In this document: one piece after another, positions 8,044 through 16,902 of the stretch | How positions within the stretch are numbered: position 1 is the stretch's first letter | Layout of the letters: every line of letters begins with the position of its first letter | Source of the DNA: an uncultured Clostridia bacterium | GTDB lineage: Bacteria > Bacillota > Clostridia > Christensenellales > Aristaeellaceae | NCBI GenBank assembly: GCA_946408995.1 | Contig: CAMJUL010000004.1 | Location: 17,353 to 81,352, forward strand | DNA: 64,000 nt | Direction: 5' to 3' | Position numbers and translations under genes: made by a program | The notes under the pieces: model-generated | The model's database searches: none | What the model was told of the DNA's origin: nothing | Seen by the model: only the letters and a program-made list of their open reading frames with translations

Positions 8044-9219
8044 GTGAAGCAATCGATTGCAGCTGTGGACTTTGGAACGAACAAAATCCTCACTGTGGTG
8101 GCGGAAATCAACGGCCGTCAGCGCTGCGATATCACAGGCACCGGCATCGCCATGTATGACGGGTATATGGACGGAAACTGGATCAGCCCGGACCTTCTTG
8201 TGGAAGCCATCCGCAAGTCCATTTCCGAGGCGGAGGAACAGTCCCACACCCGGATCTCGGAGGTCTATGTGGGGGTCCCCGCGGCTTTTTCCAGGGTGTA
8301 TACGGTCGAGCCCAAAATTGAGCTTCAGGGCGCGGATCCCAAGGTGACTCTGAAGGACATCGACACGGTGTTCCAGAAGGCCTACGAGCTCCTTGGGGAT
8401 TTCCAGGGCAGCATCATTCACCGCTCTCCCGCGTGGTTTGTGGTGGACGACGGCAAAAAAACCATGGAACCCACCGGTCTGCGCGGGTATGAACTGAAGG
8501 CCATGGTCTCTTTCATCACGGCGGAAAACCCCTTCCTGAGCGACGTGACGGAGCGCTTCCGCTCCATCGGGATCGAGGTCAACGGCTTCTTCTCCACCCC
8601 CGCGGGACAGGCGATGCTCTATATCAAGGGGGAGGACAGGGACCGCAAGGCGGTGCTTGTGGACATGGGATACCTGATCACCGAAGTGATGACGGTGGAG
8701 GGGGACGCGATCACCTCCATGACCACCATTCCCTTGGGCGGAGGCAATATCGCGGCGGATCTGGCATACGGCCTGAATGTGCCCCTTGAGACCGCCGAGG
8801 AGATCAAACGCAATTATGTCTTTGGCATCACCGCGGGGCAGGAGGAATTTGTCACCAATTCCACGGCGGGCGGAAACACGACCTTTAAGCGTGCCCAGGT
8901 GGAAGCGGTCCTGGAGCCGCGGGCGGAGGAAATCTGCGAGAAAATCAAAAAAGCCATCGAGGACAGCGGCGTGAAGCTGGGCAACTGGTCGGTGGTCTAT
9001 TTTACGGGCGGCGGCATGGCCATCAACCGCGGCGGAAGGGAATACCTGGCCGCCAAGCTGAACAGGACGGTGCGGGAGCTGCCCAGAAAAACCGTCAAAA
9101 TGTCCAGCCCGGCTTATTCCAGCGCCCTGGGATTGGTGGACCTTGTGTTCAGCACTGTGGTCAGCGATGAAGGAACAGGCGGAATCAGCGGCTTTTTCAG
9201 AAGCCTTTTCGGCAATTGA
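8044..9219 (+). CDS. ftsA: Actin-like cell division protein FtsA
   Basis: A 391-residue FtsA that tethers FtsZ to the membrane. The actin/Hsp70-type phosphate-1 loop is near the N-terminus (VDFGTNKI), the SHS2/1C insertion follows, and the adenosine motif TGGGM lies near residue 320. The extreme C-terminus [13 protein letters not shown] is an amphipathic membrane-targeting helix. Sequence divergence from model FtsA proteins is visible, but position directly before ftsZ and the terminal helix settle the call. Start GTG 8044. Confidence 0.87.
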   Translation: MKQSIAAVDFGTNKILTVVAEINGRQRCDITGTGIAMYDGYMDGNWISPDLLVEAIRKSISEAEEQSHTRISEVYVGVPAAFSRVYTVEPKIELQGADPKVTLKDIDTVFQKAYELLGDFQGSIIHRSPAWFVVDDGKKTMEPTGLRGYELKAMVSFITAENPFLSDVTERFRSIGIEVNGFFSTPAGQAMLYIKGEDRDRKAVLVDMGYLITEVMTVEGDAITSMTTIPLGGGNIAADLAYGLNVPLETAEEIKRNYVFGITAGQEEFVTNSTAGGNTTFKRAQVEAVLEPRAEEICEKIKKAIEDSGVKLGNWSVVYFTGGGMAINRGGREYLAAKLNRTVRELPRKTVKMSSPAYSSALGLVDLVFSTVVSDEGTGGISGFFRSLFGN

Positions 9220-9260
9220 GACGCGCGGCCGGAGCAAATGAACTGCGGGAGGAAAGAAAC

Positions 9261-10685
9261 ATGCCATTTGAAATCGAGGTAGATCAGAATTCTTTTGCGT
9301 CGATCAAAGTCGTCGGCTGCGGCGGCGGCGGGACCAACGCGGTCAACCGCATGGTGGAAGCCGGACTTCGGGGCGTGGAGTTTATTGCCGTCAATACGGA
9401 TCGTCAGGCCCTGGCCTTGGCCAAGGCGGACACCAAGATACAGATCGGTGAAAAGCTGACCAAGGGGCTTGGCGCCGGCGCGCAGCCCGATATCGGCCGC
9501 CGGGCCGCCGAGGAAAGCCGCGAGGACATCGCCCAGGCCATCAAGGGGGCCGACCTGGTTTTCGTGACGGCCGGAATGGGCGGCGGAACAGGCACCGGCG
9601 CAGCGCCCATCGTGGCGGAGATCGCCCGGGAAAACAATTGCCTGACCATCGCCGTGGTGACCAAGCCTTTTGCCTTTGAGGGCAAGCAGCGCATGAAAAA
9701 CGCCGATATCGGCATCAGCGAGCTCAAGCAGAGCGTGGATACCCTGGTGGTGATCCCCAACGACCGTCTTCTGCAGGTGGTCAGCAAGGGCACCACGATC
9801 CTTGAGGCCTTCCGCATCGCCGACGACGTGCTCCGGCAGGGCATCCAGGGCATTTCGGACCTGATCAGCCAGCCTGCCCTGATCAACCTGGACTTCGCCG
9901 ACGTCAAGACAGTCATGGAGTCTGGCGGAATGGCCCATATGGGCATCGGAACCGGAAAGGGCGAGACCAAAACGGTGGAAGCGGCGAAAAACGCCATTGC
10001 CAGCCCCCTTCTGGAGACCAAGATCGACGGCGCGAGGAGCGTGCTGATCAACATCACCGGCGGCACGGACATGAGCATCATGGACGTGAACGAGGCTGCC
10101 AGCCTGATCATGCAGAACGCCGACAGCGAGGCCAACATCATTTTCGGCGCCGGCATCGACGAGACCATGACGGACGAGGTCCGCATTACGGTGATCGCCA
10201 CCGGTTTTGAAAAAGGATCCTTCCCCAACCGTCCCCGCAAGCCCGTCAAAGGCGCAGAACGGGGTCAGACGGCCGCGGCGGCGCCCTCCTACAACCCCTA
10301 TGAGACCCGGGCCAAGGCCCAGGAATCCCAGGAGGATGCCTTTGACGCGCCGGCTCCCACCACCTATGAAGGGGACCAGGGCTACTTTGGCGGCGGCGCC
10401 AGGCCCATCGTTCCGCCCAGGACCATGGGCGGCACCTATCAGCCGATGGGCACCAGCTATTATGCCCCGCCCGTTGCGCCTCAGCAGTATGTGCCGCAGC
10501 CTTATCAGGCGCCGGCCGCCCCGGCTTCCCAGGGCTACACCGCTCCGGCGTCCTATACGCCCCAGCAGCCGCAGTATCAGCCCCCGGAACAGCCCGAGCC
10601 CCAGCCTGTCCAGCAGAATCCCCAGACGGAGAAGGACGATTTGGGCGTACCGGCCTTCCTGCGCAGAAATTCAAAGCATAATTGA
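9261..10685 (+). CDS. ftsZ: Cell division GTPase FtsZ
   Basis: Tubulin-like GTPase forming the Z ring. 474 residues. The tubulin signature GGGTGTG is at 107–113, the catalytic T7 loop includes NLDFADVK, and the globular core ends near 320. A long Pro/Gln/Ala/Tyr-rich linker (about 325–455) leads to the conserved C-terminal peptide [10 protein letters not shown] (460–469) that binds FtsA and other partners. ATG 9261 has GGGAGG 8 bases upstream; a longer in-frame start at 9216 overlaps ftsA and lacks a site. The linker is longer than in many Firmicutes. Confidence 0.97.
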   Translation: MPFEIEVDQNSFASIKVVGCGGGGTNAVNRMVEAGLRGVEFIAVNTDRQALALAKADTKIQIGEKLTKGLGAGAQPDIGRRAAEESREDIAQAIKGADLVFVTAGMGGGTGTGAAPIVAEIARENNCLTIAVVTKPFAFEGKQRMKNADIGISELKQSVDTLVVIPNDRLLQVVSKGTTILEAFRIADDVLRQGIQGISDLISQPALINLDFADVKTVMESGGMAHMGIGTGKGETKTVEAAKNAIASPLLETKIDGARSVLINITGGTDMSIMDVNEAASLIMQNADSEANIIFGAGIDETMTDEVRITVIATGFEKGSFPNRPRKPVKGAERGQTAAAAPSYNPYETRAKAQESQEDAFDAPAPTTYEGDQGYFGGGARPIVPPRTMGGTYQPMGTSYYAPPVAPQQYVPQPYQAPAAPASQGYTAPASYTPQQPQYQPPEQPEPQPVQQNPQTEKDDLGVPAFLRRNSKHN

Positions 10686-10700
10686 GGCCTTGCTGCCTCT

Positions 10701-10726
10701 GCCGGCGAAAGCCGGCTTTTTCTTTT
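10701..10726 (+). terminator. Rho-independent terminator after ftsZ
   Basis: GCCGGC, loop GAAA, GCCGGC (10701–10716), then TTTTTCTTTT. This is a textbook terminator closing the division operon. Confidence 0.9.
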
Positions 10727-10765
10727 GCCCGGCTTTTGGCGCCCGGCCGGAAAGGAATCAAACTG

Positions 10766-10794
10766 TTGCCAAAGCGGACAAAAACTGCTATACT
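10766..10794 (+). promoter_or_regulatory. Sigma-A promoter for asp23–amaP operon
   Basis: TTGCCA (10766–10771), 17 bp, TATACT (10789–10794), followed by AGGAGGTG 9 bases before ATG 10828. The leader is about 25 nt. Confidence 0.8.
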
Positions 10795-10827
10795 TGCAAA
10801 GGAACCCTTTACAGGAGGTGTGTCTCT

Positions 10828-11604
10828 ATGGCTCAGAAAAAAGAGGAGCTGCCTGTGAATGCGGATGTGGATCTGCAGAACGGCGGTACGATTACATACG
10901 CGCCGGAAGTAATCTCGACCATCGCTGGCGTTGCCGCCAACGAGATCGAGGGCATTGCCGGCATGTGCATCAGCGGCGGGCTGAGCGACATCATCGGACG
11001 CAACAGGAATATCACCCGGGGCGTCAAGGTGGAGATCGGGAGCGAGGAAGCTTCCTTTGACCTTTACCTGATCGTGGAATACGGGCAGCCGATCCAAAAG
11101 GTCTGCCACGACGTGCAGGAAAACGTCCGAAAGGCCATTGAGAGCATGACCGGTCTGCATGTGGCCCGGGTCGATGTGCATGTGCAGGGCGTCAGCTTTG
11201 AAAAAGAAAAGCAGCAGCAGGAATTGGGCATCGAGGCTTCCAGGAATCCTGCCCTGACCGACGGAAGCGCTTCCGGCCGGAAGGAGCCCTCCGGCAAGAC
11301 GGAGGACGCGCCCAAGGCCGGCAAAGCCCGCAAAAAGAAGGCTTCCCGGGAGGAGAAGAAGGCCGCCGAGGCGCCTCAGGCCGGGGAACAAACGGCTCAA
11401 GAGCCCAAGGAAGACCTGCCTGATGCGGCCGCGGAAGTACAAACGCCCCCGCAGGCGGCTTCCGCCGATGCGCAAGGGGACACGCAGGAGGCGTCCGTTT
11501 CTCCGGAGGCGGAGGACGGGGAAATGGAAAACGCCTGGACGGCGGGCCCCAACGCAGGCGGGTTCAGGGAAACGGCCGTTGAGGACGGCAGCAGGGACGC
11601 GTGA
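10828..11604 (+). CDS. Asp23/Gls24 family envelope stress protein with long tail
   Basis: 258 residues. Residues about 8–130 form the Asp23 domain (TYAPEVISTIAGVAANEIEG, HDVQENVRKAIE, VDVHVQGVSF), a small alpha/beta fold that polymerises at the membrane through AmaP. The remaining 128 residues are low-complexity: first Lys-rich, then Glu/Ala/Pro-rich and acidic, ending in WTAGP (237–241) followed by GGFRETA. The tail is not part of the core family. A similar WSAGP end occurs in the DUF2273 protein two genes downstream. ATG 10828 is fixed by AGGAGGTG. Confidence 0.9.
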   Translation: MAQKKEELPVNADVDLQNGGTITYAPEVISTIAGVAANEIEGIAGMCISGGLSDIIGRNRNITRGVKVEIGSEEASFDLYLIVEYGQPIQKVCHDVQENVRKAIESMTGLHVARVDVHVQGVSFEKEKQQQELGIEASRNPALTDGSASGRKEPSGKTEDAPKAGKARKKKASREEKKAAEAPQAGEQTAQEPKEDLPDAAAEVQTPPQAASADAQGDTQEASVSPEAEDGEMENAWTAGPNAGGFRETAVEDGSRDA

Positions 11605-11686
11605 CGTGCTTTTGAACGCGTTCGTTGGATCGCGGTTTATACAGGGCGCTCGAGGGGAGCGCATAAGATGAACGGGGAGGCAGACG

Positions 11687-12556
11687 ATGATGAAGATGAG
11701 ATTGATCCACCGCATGATTCTTGTGATTGGCGCGCTGATTGTGCTTCTTATCGGTGTTGGCCTGATCGTGTCCGCCTGCGGACTGATTCCGAATTTTACG
11801 CTGATTCCCGAAACCGAGACGGAGAGCTTCTACAACTGGAAGCGGATCATTGTGATCGCCTGCGGCGCGTTCCTGGTGCTGTTCGGGGGATATGCCATGC
11901 TGTTCCCCGGAAAGCTCCGCTACAGGAAAAAGGATTTCATCGTACAGAAGGGGGAGAACGGAGACCTTCTGATCAGCGTCAAGGCCCTTGAGTCCATGGT
12001 AAACAAGTGCGTGGACATGCACGAGGAGATCGAGACCAAGAAAATGGCCATTCTTCCCGGCAAGGACGGCATTTACGTCAACCTGAAGATCGCCATCGCC
12101 AACAACGTCTCCATCCCGCTGGCTTCCTCCAGCATCCAGAAGCAGATCAAGCAGTATGTCATGGCCTCCAGCGGCGTGCAGGTTTTGGACGTGAATGTGG
12201 CCGTGGACGGAACCAAGGGGGAAGTGGGGTCCGCCTCCAATCCCTATACCGTGGTCCAGGAAGTCAAAGGACCTGAAAAGACCGTGGAAGAGGAAAAGAA
12301 CGAGGAGAAAAAGCTTCCCCATATGCGCGTGTTCAGCCGGGAGGAGGAGCCCGCGATGGTGCCCGTCGCGCAGGAGCCGGCAGTGGAAGCTGCGCAGGAA
12401 GCCGTGAACGGCGCCAGGCAGGCCGCTGAAACGCTGGACCAGGCCGTGGAGAAGGTTCAGGGCGCCGCCGAGGAAGCCCTTGACAAGGCCGCAGAGGCCG
12501 GGGAAAAGGCTGTGGATGTTGCGGAGGAGATCGCCAAATCCGTATCCGAGGTCTGA
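11687..12556 (+). CDS. amaP: AmaP-like alkaline shock membrane anchor
   Basis: Membrane anchor that recruits Asp23 to the envelope. 289 residues against about 180–200 in models. Two membrane segments (about 9–30 and 53–73) flank a short extracytoplasmic loop; the cytoplasmic Asp23-like region runs to about 200 and includes IKQYV and VNVAV strands. The last 70 residues are an Ala/Glu/Lys helix with heptad-like AA/EA repeats, predicted to be a long amphipathic or coiled helix. GGGGAGG precedes ATG 11687. Confidence 0.82.
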   Translation: MMKMRLIHRMILVIGALIVLLIGVGLIVSACGLIPNFTLIPETETESFYNWKRIIVIACGAFLVLFGGYAMLFPGKLRYRKKDFIVQKGENGDLLISVKALESMVNKCVDMHEEIETKKMAILPGKDGIYVNLKIAIANNVSIPLASSSIQKQIKQYVMASSGVQVLDVNVAVDGTKGEVGSASNPYTVVQEVKGPEKTVEEEKNEEKKLPHMRVFSREEEPAMVPVAQEPAVEAAQEAVNGARQAAETLDQAVEKVQGAAEEALDKAAEAGEKAVDVAEEIAKSVSEV

Positions 12557-12606
12557 CGCGGACCATTTCAAAGAAGGCCTTCAAGGCCTGAAAGGAGCAT
12601 GATACC

Positions 12607-13122
12607 ATGAATCGGGAAGACAACAGACCCTCGTTTCTGAAGGTGGGAACGCCGCAGTGCGCGCTGTTCTGCGGGTTTTTGGGATTGGTGCTTGCGGTGC
12701 TTTTGCTGACCATCGGCTTCTGGCGCACCCTGATGCTGGCCGTGTTTATGCTTCTGGGCGCCTTCATCGGCGGCGTAAAGGATAAGCGGGCCTTTGTTCA
12801 GGAAAAGCTGTCCGCCCTTGTCCCCTCCGGCGAGAAGAAACCCTACCGGGCCACGGTCTATCCGGCGGGAATGACCCCGGACAGGAAGACGGCCCCCGCG
12901 GCGGAACCTGCCGAGGAGGAAGAAGAAGAGGAAGAGGAAGCCGTCGAAGAAGCGGAAGACGCGCAGACGCCTGCGGAGGACGAGGACGTGTCTGATCCCG
13001 TGGAAGAAACAGAGGCGGAAGAAGCGTCGGACAGCGAAGAGGACGACGGCGAGGAAGAAAAGACCTCCTGGAGCGCCGGCCCGGAGACCCGGGACGGACG
13101 GTTTGAACGCGCTGCCAAATAA
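12607..13122 (+). CDS. DUF2273 small membrane protein with acidic tail
   Basis: The N-terminal 60 residues match the DUF2273 family that accompanies Asp23 and AmaP: two closely packed membrane helices (about 18–36 and 40–56) ending FIGGVKDKR. Family members are usually about 60–80 residues; this one has 171 because of a very acidic Glu/Asp/Ala tail (about 95–150) that ends WSAGP (155–159) and GRFERAAK. The tail ending resembles that of the operon's Asp23 protein. It probably anchors or caps the Asp23 network at the membrane. Confidence 0.8.
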   Translation: MNREDNRPSFLKVGTPQCALFCGFLGLVLAVLLLTIGFWRTLMLAVFMLLGAFIGGVKDKRAFVQEKLSALVPSGEKKPYRATVYPAGMTPDRKTAPAAEPAEEEEEEEEEAVEEAEDAQTPAEDEDVSDPVEETEAEEASDSEEDDGEEEKTSWSAGPETRDGRFERAAK

Positions 13123-13181
13123 GGGACCGCCATGCCGGGGATCCCCGGCCGAAAAAGCGATAAAGGACGGATTGCAGAAAA

Positions 13182-13598
13182 ATGTCGCGGAAGTCAGCAC
13201 GGTGCGCCGCCATGCAGATGGTGTTTGAAGACCTCTTCGGAGGGGAAGGCGGGGAGGAGACCCTCCTTGGCCTGATTGCCTATGTTCCCGAGGAAGGGGA
13301 GAAGGAATTCATCGAGGGGCTGGTCGCCGGCGTCAGGGAGCATGCCGGGGAGATCGACAGCCTGATTGCTTCCCATCTGCGGAACTGGACCATGGAGCGG
13401 ATCTCCAGGGTCTCCCATGCCGCGCTGCGGCTGGCGGTGTACGAAATGAAATGGGTACCGGACGTCCCCAAAGGGGTCGTCATTCAGGAAGCGGTGCAGC
13501 TGACGCAGCGCTTTGACGAGGAGGCGGAAGGGCGCTTTGTCAACGGGGTCCTTTCGGGCATCCTCAGGGAGATGGAAGAGACCGGGAACCATGAGTGA
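13182..13598 (+). CDS. nusB: Transcription antitermination factor NusB
   Basis: 138-residue all-helical RNA-binding protein of the rRNA antitermination complex, with NusE/S10 as partner. Visible family blocks: RCAAMQMVFE at the N-terminus, NWTMERISRVSHAALRLAVYEM, VVIQEAVQLTQRF and FVNGVLSGI. The nusB–(M22)–folD–xseA–xseB–ispA order is widespread in Clostridia. It overlaps the next gene by 8 bp. Confidence 0.93.
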   Translation: MSRKSARCAAMQMVFEDLFGGEGGEETLLGLIAYVPEEGEKEFIEGLVAGVREHAGEIDSLIASHLRNWTMERISRVSHAALRLAVYEMKWVPDVPKGVVIQEAVQLTQRFDEEAEGRFVNGVLSGILREMEETGNHE

Positions 13599-14598
13599 AA
13601 ACGGGTATGTGCTGGGGATCGACACCAGCTGCTACACCACAAGCGCAGCCGTGGCCCTGAACGGAACAATCCTGTCCTTTGGCAGAAAACTGCTGCCGGT
13701 TGAAAAAGGAGAACGCGGCCTCCGCCAGAGCGAGGCCGTTTTTGCGCATCTTAAACAGCTGCCCGACGTGGTCGGGCAGGTGATGGACGCCCTCGACGTT
13801 CCGCCCGGCGCCGTGTGTGTTTCGGCGTCTCCCCGGGACGGGGAGGACTCCTACATGCCGGTCTTCAGGACGGGCCTGTCCTTTGCCCGGGTGCTTTCCT
13901 CCTGTCTGAAGATCCCGCTGTTCACAACGACCCATCAGCGGGGACATATCCGCGCGGCCCAAATCGACAGCGGCCTTGAGGACGAAACGTTCCTGGCCGT
14001 CCATCTTTCGGGCGGGACGACGGACGTGCTTTGGGTCCGGGCGGACGGACAGATCGAGCTGATGGGAAGCAGCCTGGATCTGCATGCCGGCCAGCTGGTG
14101 GACCGCACCGGCGTCCGGCTGGGGCTGCCCTTCCCCAGCGGGAAGGAATTGGAGAAGCTGGCCCTCTCGGGCCGCAGCGCCCAGCGGGTGCCTGTATCCA
14201 TGGAGGGGGGAAGCTGCCACCTGTCCGGGTGTGAGACCCGTCTTCAGCAGCTTATGGCGCAGGGACTCTCCCCGGAAGACACGGCCGCGGAGGTGTACAG
14301 CGTGCTTTCCAGGACCGTGCTCAGGATGCTTTGCGCCGCGGCGGAAAAAAGCGGGATCCGCCGCTGCCTGATCGCGGGCGGGGTGGCCTCCTCCGGGCTA
14401 TTGAGGACGCTGCTCGACGAGCGGAACCGGAAAAAGGGTCTCGGACTGGAATTGTATTACGGCAGACCGGAGTATTCATCGGACAATGCCGCCGGGGTTG
14501 CCCTGATCGGCGAGGAACTCTGGCGCCCGGACCGCCCGGGAAGCCGGGGCGGGGCGCCCAAGGAGGACCGGAGGGAAACCGGGTCGGACGCATATTGA
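13591..14598 (+). CDS. TsaD/Kae1-like M22 family protein (paralogue)
   Basis: 335 residues of the ASKHA-fold M22/Kae1 family. The N-terminal motif GIDTSCYTTSAA replaces the TsaD GIETSCDETAAA, and the metal-binding HxxxH is retained as HQRGH (115–119). True TsaD makes the t6A37 modification of tRNA with TsaB and TsaE. This protein is more diverged, and clostridial genomes commonly carry such a paralogue at exactly this place between nusB and folD. tsaE and tsaB are 10 kb away without a tsaD. Substrate unknown. ATG 13591 overlaps nusB. Confidence 0.75.
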   Translation: MSENGYVLGIDTSCYTTSAAVALNGTILSFGRKLLPVEKGERGLRQSEAVFAHLKQLPDVVGQVMDALDVPPGAVCVSASPRDGEDSYMPVFRTGLSFARVLSSCLKIPLFTTTHQRGHIRAAQIDSGLEDETFLAVHLSGGTTDVLWVRADGQIELMGSSLDLHAGQLVDRTGVRLGLPFPSGKELEKLALSGRSAQRVPVSMEGGSCHLSGCETRLQQLMAQGLSPEDTAAEVYSVLSRTVLRMLCAAAEKSGIRRCLIAGGVASSGLLRTLLDERNRKKGLGLELYYGRPEYSSDNAAGVALIGEELWRPDRPGSRGGAPKEDRRETGSDAY

Positions 14599-14619
14599 AC
14601 GGCTGAAAGGGGATTTTGG

Positions 14620-15480
14620 ATGAGTACGATCATGTATGGAGCGCCCTGCGTGGACCAGCTGACCTTGGACCAGTCAAGGAGGGTCGAGGCCCTCCGGGAG
14701 AAGGGCGTCAACGTAACCCTGGCAGTGGTCCGGGTCGGCGATGATCCCGCGAGCGAGGTTTATGTGCGGAACAAAAAAAACGCCTGCGCAAAGCTGGGCA
14801 TCGTTTCCAGGGAGATCCATCTGCCCGGGGATACGGACCAGGAGACCCTTGAAAACTGCCTGGATGCCCTGAGCGCGGACGATGGCGTAACGGGGATCCT
14901 GCTTCAGCTGCCCCTTCCGGCACCCCTGAAGGAGCAGGAGGCCCTTTTGCACATCGCCCCGGAAAAAGACGCGGATGGATTCCGCAGCGGGAACTGCGGG
15001 ACCCTCATTGCCGGCGGAGAGGGGACCTTGCCCTGTACTCCCCGGGGCATCCTGTACATGCTCAAATACTACGGGGTGGAAATGACCGGGAAGCGGGCCG
15101 TGGTGATCGGACGCAGCGCCATCGTGGGCAAGCCCTGCGCGCTGATGCTTTTGAACGAGAACTGCACGGTGACCGTGTGCCATTCCAAAACCCAAAACCT
15201 GGAAGCGATCACCTCCGAGGCGGACATCGTGGTCGCCGCGGTTGGAAAGGCGGAAATGATCAAGGGAAGCATGCTCAAGGAGGGCTGTGCCGTGGTGGAC
15301 GTGGGCATCAACCGCACGCCGGAGGGCCTGAAGGGGGATGTGGAATTTGAATCCGCCTCGAAAAAAGCGGCCTTCATCAGCCCGGTGCCGGGGGGCGTCG
15401 GAAAGATGACGGTGGCCATGCTGATGGAAAACGTCATCGACCTTGCGGAGAAAGGGGCGGGCCCCGCCGGAAGAAAATGA
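14620..15480 (+). CDS. folD: Bifunctional methylenetetrahydrofolate dehydrogenase/cyclohydrolase FolD
   Basis: One-carbon enzyme interconverting 5,10-methylene-, methenyl- and 10-formyl-THF with NADP. 286 residues. The catalytic YxxxK is at Y48–K52, followed by LLQLPLP and a NADP-binding VVIGRSAIVGKP motif; PVPGGVGKMT lies near the C-terminus. It overlaps xseA by 4 bp, so the two are translationally coupled. Confidence 0.96.
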   Translation: MSTIMYGAPCVDQLTLDQSRRVEALREKGVNVTLAVVRVGDDPASEVYVRNKKNACAKLGIVSREIHLPGDTDQETLENCLDALSADDGVTGILLQLPLPAPLKEQEALLHIAPEKDADGFRSGNCGTLIAGGEGTLPCTPRGILYMLKYYGVEMTGKRAVVIGRSAIVGKPCALMLLNENCTVTVCHSKTQNLEAITSEADIVVAAVGKAEMIKGSMLKEGCAVVDVGINRTPEGLKGDVEFESASKKAAFISPVPGGVGKMTVAMLMENVIDLAEKGAGPAGRK

Positions 15481-16709
15481 AATGGACACTGTCGGTCACA
15501 GAGCTCAATGAGTATGTGCGTCTGTCCCTTGCGGGGGATCCCATGCTGCGGGACCTGACCCTTTGCGGGGAGATCAGCGGATTCAAAAGACAGGTTTCGG
15601 GCCACTGGTATTTTACCCTGAAGGATGACAGGAGCCGGCTGAACTGCGTTTTTTTCAGGCAGAACGCTCAAGGCTGCGCCTTCCTGCCCAAGGACGGGGA
15701 CCGGGTGATCCTGACGGGAAGCGTCGGGCTGTACACGGCCCAGGGAAGCTACCAGTTTTATACCGAAACCATGAAGCGGGAAGGACAGGGGGAGCTTTTC
15801 CTCAGGTTCGAAAAGCTGAAAAAGAAACTGGCCGCAGAGGGATTGTTTGACCAGGCCAGGAAAAGGCCGCTTCCCCTGCGGCCCCGCACCGTGGCGGTGG
15901 TTACCAGCCGGAGCGGCGCGGTCATCCATGACATTGCCCGGGTCGCAGGCAGACGGGACCCTTCCGTTCAGCTGGTGCTCAGGCCCGCTTTGGTACAGGG
16001 GGAAGGAGCGGCGGAGGACATCGCCCGGGGGATCCGGGAAGCAGCCCTGCTTTCCGGAGCGGAGGTCCTGATCATCGGACGGGGCGGCGGGTCCATGGAG
16101 GACCTGTGGGCTTTTAACGAGGAAACCGTTGTCCGGGCGATTTCGGATTGCCCGATTCCGGTCATCTCGGCCGTGGGACACGAGGTGGATGTGACGCTTT
16201 CCGATTTCGCGGCGGATGTGCGGGCCGCCACCCCTTCGGCGGCGGCAGAGATCGCCGTGCCGGACCGGAGAAAGCTTCAGGAAGAGACCCGCGGGCTGCA
16301 GGCAAGGCTCGAGGGCGCCATGGAGGGCGCCCTGCTGCGGGGCAGGAACGAACTTCACCGGCGGGAAAAGGCCCTCGCGGCCCTGCACCCCGCCGGCAAA
16401 CTGGCAGCGCTCAAGAACCGGCAAGGGATCTGCGTTCTGCGGATGGAAAAGGCGATGCAGGGCTGGATCCGGGGGCAGATGTCGGCCGTCCAGGTGCTGG
16501 AAAAGCGCCTTGAAGCCTTGGGCCCCAGAGGGATCCTTGAAAGGGGCTATGCCTTCGTAACGGATTCCGGCAGGCTGGTTCCCGGCGTCAGGGCCTTGGG
16601 ACATACGGCAGAGATCACGTTTTATGACGGAAAGGCCCGGGTGGAGGTTACAAACATCAGGGAGGGTGATCCATTTGGCTCCGAGGAAAAAGACGGAAGC
16701 GACCTTTGA
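15477..16709 (+). CDS. xseA: Exodeoxyribonuclease VII large subunit
   Basis: 410 residues. An N-terminal OB-fold (about 1–100, including ISGFKRQVSGHWYFTLKD) is followed by the nuclease domain with VTSRSGAVIHDI, IIGRGGGSMEDLWAFN and SAVGHEVDVTLSDF, all family signatures. It acts with XseB on single-stranded DNA. It overlaps folD by 4 bp and xseB by 35 bp. Confidence 0.96.
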   Translation: MKWTLSVTELNEYVRLSLAGDPMLRDLTLCGEISGFKRQVSGHWYFTLKDDRSRLNCVFFRQNAQGCAFLPKDGDRVILTGSVGLYTAQGSYQFYTETMKREGQGELFLRFEKLKKKLAAEGLFDQARKRPLPLRPRTVAVVTSRSGAVIHDIARVAGRRDPSVQLVLRPALVQGEGAAEDIARGIREAALLSGAEVLIIGRGGGSMEDLWAFNEETVVRAISDCPIPVISAVGHEVDVTLSDFAADVRAATPSAAAEIAVPDRRKLQEETRGLQARLEGAMEGALLRGRNELHRREKALAALHPAGKLAALKNRQGICVLRMEKAMQGWIRGQMSAVQVLEKRLEALGPRGILERGYAFVTDSGRLVPGVRALGHTAEITFYDGKARVEVTNIREGDPFGSEEKDGSDL

Positions 16710-16902
16710 AGAAAACCTGGCGTCCCTTGAAGCCCTTGTCCAGAGCCTGGAGGAGGGTGCGCTTTCCCTTTCGGACTCCCTTAAAACCTATGAAGAGGGC
16801 ATGAAGCTGGCGGCACTTTTGAACGCGGAGCTTTCAAGGGCGGAAACGCGCATGAAGGAGATCGCCGGAGGTGCGGTGGTGCCCATGGAGGACGCGCCAT
16901 GA
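16675..16902 (+). CDS. xseB: Exodeoxyribonuclease VII small subunit
   Basis: 75-residue helical protein with the family core TFEENLASLEALVQSLEEGALSLSDSL (quoted in part: the core spans residues 9–35). TTG 16675 is chosen because GGGAGGG lies 7 bases upstream and the length matches the family; an in-frame ATG at 16624 lies well inside xseA without a site. It overlaps ispA by 4 bp. Confidence 0.92.
   Translation: MAPRKKTEATFEENLASLEALVQSLEEGALSLSDSLKTYEEGMKLAALLNAELSRAETRMKEIAGGAVVPMEDAP

Noticed and set aside
13591..14598. Naming the M22 protein tsaD
   Set aside because: N-terminal motif and position match the clostridial paralogue group rather than canonical TsaD; without the full genome the name cannot be supported.
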